Of a stretch of DNA of 64,000 nt, positions 33,481 to 46,400 are shown piece by piece. Each line of letters opens with the position of its first letter. The stretch's first letter is position 1. The notes beneath the pieces were generated by a model. That model ran no database searches, had not been told where the DNA came from, and saw only the letters and a list, made by a program, of their open reading frames with translations. The translations under genes and the position numbers were made by a program. This stretch comes from Castor canadensis (lineage: Eukaryota > Chordata > Mammalia > Rodentia > Castoridae), in NCBI RefSeq assembly GCF_047511655.1, contig NC_133393.1, positions 154,829,779-154,893,778 on the forward strand, in the 5' to 3' direction.

Positions 33481-36400
33481 ACAGCACACACACACGTATC
33501 CGTAGCTGTAAAGGCCAATCAGACTGGAGGTTTCTTTGTGGGGGAGTTTGTCCTGTGCCTTGTAGACACTTGTAGCCACTCCTGTGAGGTGTGGCAAACA
33601 AAGGTGCCTCCAAACATTGCCACATGTCCCCTAGGGACAGAATCGGCTTCACTGAGAGCCATGAGTCTAAGCTATGAGGTCTGGGGTTTTTGAGTGGCAG
33701 ACCTGGGTCTGTCCAACCCCAGGACATGGTCTGGTGGCCAGGCTCCTGCTAAGTCACAGTGGAACTCCCACAAGTGGCAAGCACAAAAGTCCAAATAAAC
33801 AATTTCCTTTTAAGTGAGTGATGCAGCCTGCACAATCTGCAAATGTCAACACAGTCTCAGCCACACCTAGCTGCAAGGGAGGCTGGGAGCTGTGGCCTGG
33901 GCCTAGTGGCTAGTCAGGACCAGCCAGTACTAGGTGACCAAGGAGAAGGGGACAATGGATTCTGGAGGACAGCTGGCAGCCCCACCACCCCCCTTAGACA
34001 CAATCACCACCACAGTCCTCTACCATTCACTGCCCTCCCTCTGTGTGTTCTCCTCATGTCTCCACCGGCCCCTCTTGACATCTGCTCTATACCATGTGAC
34101 TCCAGTTTGGCAGTTGAGGACAGGCACCACAGGCAGCTCCTACCCTGAGCACCAGGCCTCCTGCCAGTGCCCTCTAATTCAAGCAAACTGTACACCGTTC
34201 CCCCAGCTGATGGTGCCTCTGGCTCTTACTTGAGTGCTCTTCCCCCACGGTACCAGTTCTGACTAGGCTGGATCGTAGACAATAACAAAACTCAAAATGT
34301 AGTGTTTAAACAATGCATGGATATTTTTCTTCTCACAAAAGATATCCAGATGCAGATGAACTAGAGCTGGAAGGGCCACACAGGCCATCAGTGACTCAGG
34401 CACCTGCCAGTTCATTGCTCTTACCTTCCTGAGCATGTGGTTCTTCATCTCAGAGTCCAAAACCATTGCAAGAGTTCTGCCATCACATCTGCCTTCCAGG
34501 CTGCTGGATGAAGGAAGGACCAAAGACTTCTCACTTGACACTTCCACTTCCTATTGGTCAAGTGAGTCTGGGAAATGTCATCTTTCAGCAGAGCAGCAAT
34601 ATGCCCAGCCAAAATTGGAGCTCTGGAGCTCAAAATTGGAGGGGGTGGGGATGGATATGGGAGGCACACAATCAGCAATTTCTGTTACACCCTCTTTGTC
34701 CCACCCCACACTTCGCCCTAATGTCCCATCCTGGATCCACCAAGCCTGAGGGGTAACCAGTTGTTCTCAAACTTCCTCCCCAGTAGCCTTTTGGGCCCAG
34801 CCTGTCTCCAGGTTCAGAAGCCCATGCTGAAGGAATAGGGGAGCAGATGTGACACCCCCATTCCCCTTCCAGCCCCTAGCCCCTGTTCCTAAGAAGAGGG
34901 TCCACAAGGACCCACTGTGGCTGATCGGGTCAGAACCTGGGGGGAGGTACAGGAGAGATGGCTCATTGTCTAATGCAAACACTTATTTTCTCTGCATTCT
35001 CACTCACTCTGCCACTCCATCGAACTTCGTGTATTTTTCATGCCTCTTAAGCCAAGTGGATCCTTTAGAAAACAGGACAGAGTCTCCACTTCCCAACCTC
35101 TCAGAGCATGACGGGCTGATCAGGTGGGAGAGGGCAGGCAGCTGTCCCTGGAAAGCTGGAGTGCAATTGTGTCTGAGGCCAGAATTTTACTTGCTAGGTT
35201 GTTTTAAAAGTCACGGGTGGTGTTTTTTGTCTTGGGCACCAACAGGATGACCACAGGCTGTACAGTACCTGGGACTTCGCTCTCCTATCCATGCCTGCTG
35301 CTCAGGACTCATGAACAACAGGACCAGGTCACTGACCTGGTCTGACCCCTTGCCTTGAGGTGGGAAGACAGGTTCAGGAGCGGAAGGACCTTAGGTGACC
35401 CACAATGGTCAAGGAGGGATTGAACCCCAGCATGCCGAGCCCAGCACCCAGGCCCCGCACTGGGAGCCACAGACAGCAGATCTGGCATCAGATCACGGTG
35501 GGGTCCACAGTCCACCACATGCCCCCATCCTGCCCTGGGAAGTAGGTGCACCACCCCGGACTCCTCAGCCCCTCATCTCTGCCGGAGGAAAAACCCAGGC
35601 CACCAGGGGCAGTATCCACATGCAGGGCAGACTGTCCTATCCTGGCCTTCATACTCAGCTTGCTCCAGGTGATGGCTCGATGAGCCAGCCATTCCTCCCC
35701 AGGAGCCTCATCCAAGGGGCACAGGTGTCTGCACCGCTGAGAGGCTAAGGAGACACTGTCTACAGAACCCAGTGCAGTGCCAGGGATCTTCTCCAGGCTG
35801 TCACAGCTGCTCCTGGGCTCACAGAACAGAAGGTGGGTTGGGAACAGGGCCTGGAGATAAGGACACTGACATACTGGGCTCTGTGACTGAGCCTCAATCT
35901 CTCCATCCATAAAACAGTGACCTTGATTGTTTGGTGCAAGAAGCCCCTGCAGGGCCAGCACATACTGCATACCCAGCTTAACCAGAGGCATTGTAGCCAT
36001 GAGTGACAAAGATTGTGAATGTAGGACACTTTATTACAAGGTGGAATCTGCTTGCTGGTGACCTTGCCTGAATCAGGGTTGGTCCTCTTCAGAGGAGCTG
36101 TGCCCAAGGGAGGACTGGTGACACATGAGGTAGCGAGATGGCACATGAGGTGGTCATCGAGCTGCCTGACCATCCTCCAGGGGACAGCCGGTCCCTGCGG
36201 AGGCACGGGGTGAATGCTGCAGGTGACATACCCATAGGAATAGGGGGTGAGAAAGTCCAGCCAAGTCTCCAACAAGTCTGGTCTCTGGGGAAGTGGATCC
36301 TACAGCTGCACCCCATCTCTTGGCCACCTCAAGACCAGGGAGAGTTGTGACCCTCAGACACTCCTCACTTTAACACCTTCAGCAGCATCTTGAGCCTCTG

Positions 36401-37855
36401 CTTAACACTCAGGGTGTCCTGCCCTTCCCTCCCCCCGCCAGGTGGGCAAATGGACACATAGAGGTCCTTGGGGGCAGATTTTATGACACTGTCTTTGGAA
36501 ACCAGAGGCAGTGTGGGAAAGTCGTGGGGGCAGGAATCAGTGTGATGCAAAGCCACATGCTTCAAACAGGCACCTGATATCCGGGCTGGGGGAAGCACCT
36601 GACAGGCTATGTCTCGCCAACCAGGCTGGAGAAATTGATCCCAACTCTGATGATGTGTGCCCATGGGATGGACTGATCTTGCAGGGGACACTGGATAGGT
36701 GCCAGGTTGAGTTACGTTGGATATTCATGCCTGCACCTGCAGACAGCTGGTCCTGCTGTCCCAGGGCACTGAGGGTCACAAACACCTTACTGTGACAATT
36801 TGGCTAGATGGAAGCTTCCATCCAGCAGGAGTATCTCTCTCTAGTCAAGGAAGGGTACATTTTACAAGCTAGAGAAATGTGTGCAGACTTCATGAGGCCC
36901 AAGACATCCACCACACCCCTGGGCATGTAGCAGCAGCAGGTCAGGCAAGCTGGAGGAGACCGGAGTGAGGGATGCAGCCATCCCAGAAGGGAGTGTGGGA
37001 AAGCTTCCAACCTGACTGGGCACAGAGTCCTTGCCTGTGTGGGTCAGGGAGCGGGCTCATTCACCAACGCTGATGACCACAAGTAGGACCCCTGTGTTTG
37101 TCAGGTGCTCTGTGCTGGCTGGGGGTCTTAGGGAGAGGCCAGGGATACTGGCAAGAACTAGGGCCCTGGGAGCCCTGAGGAGGCATGCATGTCTGGGCCA
37201 GGGGTATTCAGGAAGGGTTTCCTAGAGGAGGATAGCATTGCTGAACCCTGAAGAATGAGCCAGGAAGAGCACCTGAGAAACAGGCTGCCCAGCAGGATGT
37301 CAGGCCACAGGCCTTGGCCTCTCACCAGTACTAAGTGGACAGCCTCCTCTGAGCACTTCAGTCTTCTGATCTGCAAATAGGTGGTAACACCTGCCCCACC
37401 CCACAGGGCCCAGCAGTACCTCCCTCCTGCCTATCCCCAGCCTTGCCCTACTGCCACACAGACAGCCCCAGTGCCCCTCCCAAACTCCCAGGCACATTGC
37501 CAAGAACCCCCTCATCTCCATTCTCCTTCTCCAGGAAGCCCCAAGACCCCTCTGCAGCCCACAGAGCTGCGGAGCCTTTTCCAGGGAGCCCTTCTGGACA
37601 TCCAAGGTAGCCCTTGAAACACTTCCCTTGCCTCCACACCTCCACTGCCACCCATCTCCGCTTGGATCCTACTGCCCCTCAGAAGCCTCTGGAAAACCCT
37701 GGGACTTACAGCCTTCTGCACCACACCTGGTGCTGCACTGTGAGTCAGAGCAACGCCTGCAGTGTCTGTGGGAGAAACCCAGCAAGGCTTATGACCAGTG
37801 TGCCACAGGCTGCCCACCAGCCATTGGCAGGGCTTCCTTGACAAGAATTTTTGGT
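33481..37855. other. Intergenic, mostly unique sequence
   Basis: No gene recognised. Sequence near 34250-34690 looks like an old interspersed repeat of unassigned family. A MIR-like fragment (gagcctcaatctctccatcc) lies near 35889. Confidence 0.45.
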
Positions 37856-37900
37856 GCTGCTGCTGGTGGTGGTAGTGAGGGTGGTGGAGGTGATGGTGAT
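37856..37900 (+). repeat. GTG/GATG simple repeat, left remnant
   Basis: ctgctggtggtggtag ... ggtgatggtgat directly precedes the LTR element. It matches in composition the tracts at 40941-40978 and 43108-43425. Confidence 0.75.
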
Positions 37901-40900
37901 TGTGATGGTTAATTTTGTGTGTGTGTGTGTGTGTGTGTATGTGTGTGTGTGTGTGTGTGGCAGTACTGGGGTTTGAACTCAGGACCTGACGCTTCACCAC
38001 TTGAACCATGCCCTCAGCCTTGTGATGGTTAATCTTGATTGTCAATCTGATTGGATTGAGAGATGCCTAGGAGATTAGGAAAGCACACTTCTGGGTGACT
38101 GGGTGAACTGGGTGAGCTCATTGTTACATGGGTGACTGAGGGTGTGTCCAGCGATAATTGACATGTGGGATAGCAACGGAGGGGCAAGACCTACCCTGAA
38201 TGTGAATGACACTGTCCAATAGGCTGGGGGTCTAGATGGAACAAAAGGTGGGAGGAGGAAGCCAGACAGCATGTGCGAGCTCCATTCTTCCTGAGTGGGT
38301 GTCCTATTGCTGCTGCTGCCTGCTGCTGCCATCGCTGTAGGACATCAGACTGCAGCTTCTTCAGCCTTTCATTGAGGACTCCACTCCAGCGACCCTCCAG
38401 GGAGCTCCTGGCTTTCAGCCTCAGACTGGGGCTGCGTCACTGGTCCCCTGTTCTGAGCCTTCCAACTTCTGGACTGAGTAGCTATGGGTTCCCAGCCTGC
38501 GGATGGCCATCGTTGGCCTGTCTAGCCTCCAATGGTGTGAGCCAACCTAATAAACTCTCTTGTATAGTCGTATGAATATGTGGTTCTATTGGAGCTGTTC
38601 CTCTAGAAAACCCTGTTACAGAAAATGGGTTGATTGCTGTGGCTAACCTGACTGTGTGGTTCTTAAACCTTTGGGACTGGTTTGTGGAGGAAGTTGGAAC
38701 CTCCAGAGAAGCAGGCTAGAGAAACAGGCTAGAAAAGCCCTAGAGTGCTGTAAGCAGAGTGATTCTGGTGGGAGCTCTGGAGACCAGAAAGCCGAGAGAA
38801 ATGTGAGCAGTAGTGGCCGTGTTCGTGGTACTTTAGATGGGCACAAGGACACTGTTGGGAACTGGGTGAGCTCATTGTTACATGGGGCAAAGACTTTGGC
38901 TTCCGTGTGTGCTTGTCCCAAGACTGTGGAAAGCTGAACTTAAAAGTGACAGACTGATTTATCTGGCAGAGGGGATTTCAAAGCAGCAAAGCATTCAGGC
39001 TTCTGCATGGCTACTTTTAACTGTTTACAGTCAAATGAGGAAACAAAGGAATGATTTGAAGAGAGACCTTACAGGTAAAAGGAAAGCAGAGAGGAAAGAT
39101 TTGGAAAATTTGCAGCTTGGTTAGAGAAAGAGCAAAAAAGCATGTAAGGTACCAACCAGGAGGAGGGCTCAACAGAACAGCTGCTTGCTAAAGAGATTAA
39201 AGCAGATGAAAAGAAGATATGTGCATTGCATCAGGGAAGTAGGAAATATGCATGAAGGGCACCTCAGAAATCTTCCAGGGCAGAATTATTTCAGAACAGC
39301 GCCCATGGCTTAGCAAGGCACTCTGGGACTGCAGCAATGGTTCAAATGATCCAGATGCAGCACATGTAAGTGGCAGACCTTGGCATCATCCATATGATGC
39401 TGGTTTTGCAGGGGTGCAGAATGCAAGAGCTATGAGGCCACAGTGGCTTCCACCAAGATTTCACAGGAAAGCCTGGGAGGTCAGGCAGAAGTTTGCCCCT
39501 ACAGAAAGTGCCTGATAGGATGATGTCTAGAGGAGCTGTGGAAGTGAAGCCACAGTGAGGATCTTGGAAAAGAGGTAGCAGCACCACAAAGCACCCTCCA
39601 CAGAAGCTGCGAACATCAGCTTGCAGGTAGCTAGAGCAGCCATGGGGGTGGTCACCAACAGAGCTGTAGAGGCATGGAGGCCTCCACCTAGATTTCAAAG
39701 GATGTTCCAAAACTAGGGGGTCCAGACAGAGACCTGTCACAGGGGCGGAGTCACTGCTGAGCAGGAATGTGGGTGGGAGCTGCAGCACAGAGTGCACACT
39801 AGAAGAATGCCTAGGGGAGCTTTGAAGGCAGGACTACCACCGAGACCCCAGAGCTAAAGAGTTACCAAGTGTCCAGCACTGGCCTGGGAGAGTTACAGAG
39901 AAGAGACTCAACTTGTGAGAACTGAAGCACAGCTGAGTCCAGGACAGTCCCATAGGAGCGGGGCTGCCTAAGTCCTTTGGCGCCCACATCCCACCATGTG
40001 CCCAGATGCCAGGTATGGAGGTACAGGACTGAATATTGCCTTGCCAGACTTTGGTCTTGCTTTGGTCTGAGCCTTCCTTGATATTCTTTTATTCCTCCCT
40101 TTTGGAGTGGTACTGTTGTATCTTGGAAGTACATAACTTTCCTTTTCATTTTGCAGGGACTCACAGCTAAGAGTTTGCCCTGAGTCTCAGGGGATACTTT
40201 TGCATCGTCCATATGAATTTTTGAGCAATGCTGGCACTGTTGAGAGTTTGGGGGAAGGAATTAGTGCATTTTTGGTTGTATGCAGGATAGTTATGTCATA
40301 TTAGGTGAAATTATGACTTTGTTATTGTCTTGTTTGGAATTAAATATGGTATAAGAAGATGTGTTTGGGTGTTAAGTTGAAAAGAGGTGAACTTGTGATG
40401 GTTAATCTTGATTGTCAACTTGATTGGATTGAAAGGTGTTTAAGAGATTAATAAACACACTTTTGGGTGTTTCTGTGAGGACATTTCCCGAGATGATTAG
40501 CCTGTGGGACTGCAAATGAGGGGAAACCCGCCCTGAGCATGGCAGCTCTGTCTACTAGTGGAAGAAGGAGAAAGCCAGCCAGCGTGTACAAGATCCATTC
40601 TTCCCAAGATGTTACTGCCACCATCACCTGTGGACATCGGACTCCTGCTTCTTCAGCCTTTCAAAGCAGACTTACACCAGCAGTTGTCCAGGGATCTCCT
40701 AGCCTTCAGCCATTTTTGGTCTCCTCATTCTGAGGCTTCTAGCTTCTTGCACGAGTAGCTACTGGGTACTTTGTCTCTCCAGCCAGTGGATGGCCATCGT
40801 TGGACTACTCAGCCTTTAACTATATAAATAAATCTTATAAACCATCTTTTAAAATTGTATATAAATATATGTTATAGACATAGAGAACCTATGTGTGTGT

Positions 40901-40940
40901 TCTACTGGTTCTGTTCCTTTAGAGAACTCTGACTAATACA
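37901..40940 (+). mobile_element. LTR retrotransposon, MaLR/ERVL type, non-autonomous
   Basis: Two LTRs beginning tgtgatggttaat flank about 1.8 kb of internal sequence: 5' LTR 37901-38620 (including a later SINE) and 3' LTR 40395-40940. Termini are TG...CA, and 5-bp flanks GTGAT (37896-37900 and 40941-40945) match as a target-site duplication. Each LTR has an AATAAA-type polyadenylation signal, and a purine-rich tract precedes the 3' LTR. The internal part has no retroviral ORF. The LTRs are clearly diverged from each other, so the copy is old. Confidence 0.8.
37914..38019 (-). mobile_element. SINE with (TG)n tail inserted at the LTR start
   Basis: Antisense tRNA-like unit (ggcagtactggggtttgaac) with a tail expanded into a (TG)n microsatellite at about 37916-37960. 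The 14-bp repeat ttgtgatggttaat at 37900-37913 and 38020-38033 is its target-site duplication and includes the first bases of the LTR. Confidence 0.85.
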
Positions 40941-40978
40941 GTGATTATGGTGTTGATGATGGTGGTGGTGGTGATGGT
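40941..40978 (+). repeat. GTGATG-type simple repeat, middle remnant
   Basis: gtgattatggtgttgatgatggtggtggtgg sits between the two LTR elements. It is read as a piece of the original array. Confidence 0.7.
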
Positions 40979-43107
40979 TGTATTGTCACTTTTCTCGTCA
41001 CTGTGATAAGATGCTTGACATAAAAATCTTAAAGGACAAAAGACTTTTTTGGCTCATGGTTTCAGGGTCCATGGTTGCTTGACTCCATGCGCCTAGGCAG
41101 AACATCATGGCAGTGGAAGCCAAATGGCAACAGGAAGAAGAGTGTGACAGGAAGGGGCCGTGGTAAGGAGAGGACGACCCACTTCCTTACACTAAACCCC
41201 ACCTCCCCAGGTTTCTACCACCTTCCAAAACAGCACCTCTAGCTGGGGACCAAGGGTTAACACATGAACCTATGGGAGACATGTCATCTTCAAGCCATGA
41301 CATTTTACCCCTGACCTCCAAAGGCCCATGGGCATCTTATAATGCAAAATGAATTTAGTCCATCTTCAAGAAGCCCCAAAGTTTCAACAGTTCTGATATT
41401 GTTCAAAAGTCCCAATTCAAAGTCTCTTCTGAGACTCAAGGCAAACTCTTAGCTGTGAGCCACTGTAAAATCAAAAACAAGTTACATACTCTCAAGATAC
41501 AATTGCATAGAGTACACAGCCCCCTTCAAAAAGGGAGTAATAGGAGAATGACAAGGAAGTATCAGACCTGAGCAGACCAAAACCCAACAGGGAAAACACC
41601 GTAGTTTCATGTCCACCGTCTGGAGCACAAAGTGACATGACAGGAACTTCAACAGGCTTTACCAAATCCCACCCCTATGGTCTTGCCATTCGTAGATCAT
41701 ACAGCTTCTCTCTTGGGCTGGCTCCACTCCTTACCTGTGGCTTTCCTTGACAGACATTCCACATTCCTGACAATTCCAACATCCTGGGGTCTCCACTGCA
41801 GCTTAGGCTTCACCCTCACAGCTTCAAGCATTGCCCTCTCAGGGGCTGCCTGCAGGGATTTTTGACCCTGCCACACATTGCCTGGCTTCCGAGGCCTTCC
41901 TTTGAAATCTGGGTGGAAGCCTCTGGGACCCCATAACTTTTGCATTCTGCATACCTGAAAAATTGCCATCACATGAAGCCAAGGCCTGCCACCAGCTTGA
42001 GCAGTAGTCAGCTCCCCACCACACACACTTGCACCATGGCTGCAGTGTCCTCTGAGTGCCCAAGTGGCTGAGTTAGGGAAAACATCTCCTTGGGTGACTC
42101 CATGCAAGTGGGGCAAAGTCTTTCAAATAAGTTAAGACCTTTACACCCTTGATCTGAGATGGGTGCAGTCTAGTCAATTCCTGAGATGCCCTCAGGCATC
42201 TTTCCTGTTGTCCTGATGTAAAGTACTTGATTTTTAAAATTGGCTTTAGCAACCATGCTCTCCTGGTCTCTAACTTTAAACACTCTCTTTTTCTGCCCAA
42301 TCTGCATGCTTTTCAGATATTTATGTTCTGTTTTTTGCTCTCAAGTTTCACTGTAAACCTGGCCAAAAGCATCCAGCACTCCGTACACCACAGTCTGAGT
42401 GCTACGCTGCCTTATAGTTTCCTTTGCCAAATTAATTAGTTCATTGCTTTTTTAAGAAAATTCAGCCTTGCTTAAAGTCTCAGGACATGGACTAAAAGTA
42501 GACAAATTCTGTGTCAGAATCTAACATGTGTGGCCTCTAGTTTAGGTCCCATCTGGGACCTTGTGAACTTGACCTTCACTGTCTGCATATCTATGGGCAT
42601 TCTGATCTGAGCTCCCACAGAATCTCACATTAAGCTTACAGCCCTCAGGGTTTCTCCAGACTGCTTCTCCCACAAACCGGTTCCAAAGCTTTGAACCACA
42701 TGGCCAGATAGTCACAGCAGTGACCCTGGCACCAATTTTTCTATGTTTGTTGCTTTTGTGAAGTTGGGAACAAAATGCCCGAGAGAACAACAGAAAAGGA
42801 GGAAAGATTTATTTTGATTCACGGTTTCATAGGATTCAGCCCATGGTTGCTTGGCTCCAAGCACTTGAGCAGAACTTCATGGCAGTGGAGAGGTGTGATG
42901 GAGGAGGGTCTCACCTTATGGCATATAGGAAGCAGGACAGGACAGGGGCCAAAGCAAGATATGCCCTTCAGAGACACAGTGACCTACTTCCTCCAGTTAG
43001 GCCCCACCTCCCAAAGTTTCCACCGCTTCCCAAAATAGTACCATCAGCTAGGACCTAGCATTCAGCACATGAGTCTATGGGAGACATTTCATATTCAAGC
43101 CATGACA
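40979..43107 (-). mobile_element. LTR retrotransposon, MaLR type, minus orientation
   Basis: Related LTRs at 42744-43107 (5' LTR) and 40979-41302 (3' LTR) share ccatggttgcttg(a/g)ctcc, cagaac(a/t)tcatggcagtgga, ccccacctcc and tatgggagacat. The internal sequence between them has no intact ORF and is, in antisense, similar in places to the internal part of the neighbouring element (for example the tggaagcctc...gaaatct stretch near 41900). No convincing target-site duplication. Old copy. Confidence 0.75.
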
Positions 43108-43425
43108 TTTGTGATGGTGATGATGGTGATTGTGATGATGGTGGAGATGACTGTGATGGATTGAAATGGTGGTAGTGATAGTGATGATGGTGGTGATGGG
43201 TGATGTTGGTGATGGTGGTGATGATGGTGGTGGTGATGGTAGTGACGATGGTGATGGTGGTGCAGCTGGTGATGATTGACGAGGTAGCATTGATGACAAT
43301 GATGGCAGCATTGATGGCGATGGTAGTGGTGATGATGATGGCGCAGGTGGGTGGTGGTGGTGATGGTGGTGATGATCGTGATTGTGATGGAAGTAGTGGT
43401 GACGATGTTGTTGGTAGTGTTTTAG
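43108..43425 (+). repeat. GATGGT/GTGATG simple-repeat array
   Basis: About 318 bases of imperfect gatggtgatggtggt triplets. They produce Met/Val-rich open frames on plus and His-rich frames on minus, which are not genes. Confidence 0.95.
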
Positions 43426-46400
43426 GAAATTAAAAGAATGCAAATCTCTTCTCCTGGGTCCAGTTTAAAAGCTGGATTTGTCCTTACTACCTTATAGTCC
43501 CTGCACAAGAACCGCCACTTGGGCCCCAGTTTTCCATGGAAGTCATAGCGGGGTTGTAAGTGACTTCAGCGTATCTCTCAACTCCACCTTCTTGACCCTG
43601 GCAACGTGGGACTTCTTTTCTGTGTGGTGAGTGGGGAGGAGGTGGAAGGGTTAGTTTTCTCCTCAGTGGGTAGAGTTGGGATCAGGTTTGGGGCCCCACA
43701 TTGAGGACAGGCAGGAAAGTCACTTTAGAAGCCACAGAGCATGGGAAACTCCTGTCCTCTCCGGGTTGCCTGAGATGGATGCCAGCAAGATCTCCTGGTC
43801 TGGCCTAGAAGTCCACAGCACCCCTTGAAAGGTTGGCTTTGGCCCCCTGTAAGACGAGATCCCAGGAGTAGTTCTTGTAGGAGGCCTGGTGACTCTGGGT
43901 ACTCCAAGACCCCAAGGGCTCCTTCCTGGGCCCCCACTAACCACAGTGCCACCTGATGAAAAAAACTCTGAGCCCAGAGCCTAAGCAAGTACAGGTGTCC
44001 CAGGGTCCCAGTTTCTATCTGCAGGATGGGGCAGTGACCAGCCACCTTTTCCCATCAGTGTGGGTCCTGACCTCATGTTCCTGGGACTCAGCTCTTCAGC
44101 CCCAGCCAGCCTCTGGCCTCTGGCATTTCAGTGTGGTCCTTGACCTTTGCCCAATTCTGGATTCCTCCTCTGTGGCCGGAAACTCTCAGAATCCCCACCA
44201 GAGGGCGCTCTGCAGCAAGGAAAGGACACTGCTATGCACGGGGCTGAGGCAGGGCTGGGCACTGGAGCCCAGACTGCTGGAATGGATAGAGGGACAGGGA
44301 CCAAGGGACACAGGGTGAGAGCGCAGATTCTGGACTTCCAAGGGCCTTGCTTCCAGGCTGCAGGCTGTGTGACCTCTCTGTCACAGCGCCTGCCTGGAGG
44401 GCTTGGGGAGGACTCAGTGATGACCCCACAGGCTCTTGGCTGGACACGAGGAGACCGATGTGAGTCTCCTCACATGTGAGGGGATGTGAGTGTCAGCAGG
44501 GCCTCTGCTGTCCCCATGAGGAATGGTAGGACGAGTATTTGAAGCTATGGTCCCCTGGGGCTCGGGAATGGGACCCGTAGGCCAACCCAGTGCCCAGGCA
44601 ACAGAGTAAGGACTGTGTGGACAGACCACATTCTGCGTATCCATGGCCCTGTTGGTGACGTTTGGACCGTTTCCACCTTCGGGCTTTTGCGAGCCCTGGT
44701 GTCAAGTTTCTGGTCCAGTCCCTCTTGTCACTTCTCTGGGGCACAGGTCTAGGAGTAGATTTGCTGGTCACCTGGTGACTGTCTGTGTTTAACCTTCTGA
44801 GGACCTGCCAGGCTGCTCTCCTCAGAGTGCACCCCCTCCTCCCTTCCTCCCTCCTCACCCGTTTCTTTCCTTCTGGCATTTGACTGGGTGAGGCGTGGTC
44901 TCTAATGAGGTGCTCCTCTTCGGCTGAATAACCCACGCTCATTCCTTGGGAAGGTCACGGTCCGGGGGAGAAGATGCTGATGCCAGCCTTGCTCTCGAGA
45001 GGCCAGGGTGAAGTTGGAGTCCAGCATACCAAAGAACCTTCCAGAAAGACTTCCTTAGCTATGTCAGTCAGCAAGGGTCTCTATGGCGGCCTGCTGTGTG
45101 CACAATTTTGTGCTGACAGGTTTTGGAGATATCAAAACAAGCACCAAAATGTAACACTTTCTTCTTTAAAAATTCTAAAAAAAAGAACGCAGCTCCTATG
45201 AGAGAGACAGACCGCTCCCCCCCCCCCGCCCCCCGCAATGTGGCACAGACAGAGTGAACGCAGAGGGCTGATCAGGGTGGGCTTCTTGGAGGTGGTGTTG
45301 CCTGGCTGTCTGAAGAGAGAGGTGGGATTGCTGGATGGTGGGAGCTAGGCACTGCTCACAGAGGGCATGCTATATGCAAGGCCCTGGGAATGACACTTGG
45401 AAGAAAGCAGGCCAGGTGGTTGGGCAGGGCTGGGCCCAATGCCTTGGGAAGGGGCTGGATCCTTGTCTGCAGCAGGGAGAGGGCAGTGCTCAGAGCTCCA
45501 GACCCGGCTGTCCACTTTCCAGAAGGGCAGCTTGACAGTGGACATCTGCTCCCTGTGCTGACTTGGGGGAAGGAGTGTCAGTGGGATGCATGGGCTTGGC
45601 AGCCAGCCCTGGGGCACAGAAGGGCTGCAGGCTGCTCACCCCAGCCGCTGGTCTGCATGGTCCACAGGGAGGCCCAGGTCGTGTGCTGCTGGCCCAGGAC
45701 CACTATACAAATCCTGCCCTTCCTCTGCTAGCCTGGCCAGGCGGATGGGCTCCTGAGGTGGCCCTGCCCTTCTGGGGCGTTCCCATGGCTCAAGAGACCA
45801 ACATGCAGACAAGTGCATTGGGGCGTGAGTAGGGACAGGACCAGGTAGACCCCAACAGAGGGACAGGTAGCTCATGAACAAGAGCACCCAGACAGGAAGG
45901 ACCTGAATGCAGGGAAGGAAAGCAGTGCAGGCCACAGGAGGACTCTGGAGCAGAGACCTGGATGAACCTAGAGAAAGTGCACTGCAGGCAGGGGAAGCAA
46001 CCATGCAAGGGCCCTGTGGTAGGGAGGGCTCAGCCCACTGGCAGAGCAACCCAAGGCCCAGGGCTGCTAGAGGGTGGAAAGATGAGGCTAAGGTTTATTT
46101 GATACTCTCCTCCCCCTTCCCCCAGGCAGGGTCCCAGGGTCCTGGTCATTTTAAGGCTGAAAGGAATCAGTTTGGCTCTCCCCTGGACCTGGAGTGCTAA
46201 ATTTCAGAGCCCAGGCAGCGGGTTCACTCCAGGACACGCTCATGCGTCTTCTGAATTCTGTCTTCCTGTGTAGCTGGGGGTGGATGGTCCTGGCTTGGGG
46301 CCACCCCTCCCTGCCAGCACATTGTCTGCCTGTCTGGCCGGAAACAGCTGCTGCCCAGGGCAGCGGAGGGGGGCGGGGGTGCTGTGGAGACCATGAACTT

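Noticed and set aside
36128-36160. tgaggtag motif resembling the let-7 seed
   Set aside because: Only the first eight bases match, and no let-7 mature sequence or hairpin follows.
37901-43107. Possible intact endogenous retrovirus genes between the LTRs
   Set aside because: No gag, pol or env-like frame is present. The internal parts are short and non-coding, as expected for MaLR-type elements.
43075-43443. His-rich and Met/Val-rich frames
   Set aside because: Translation of the GATGGT simple repeat in different frames.
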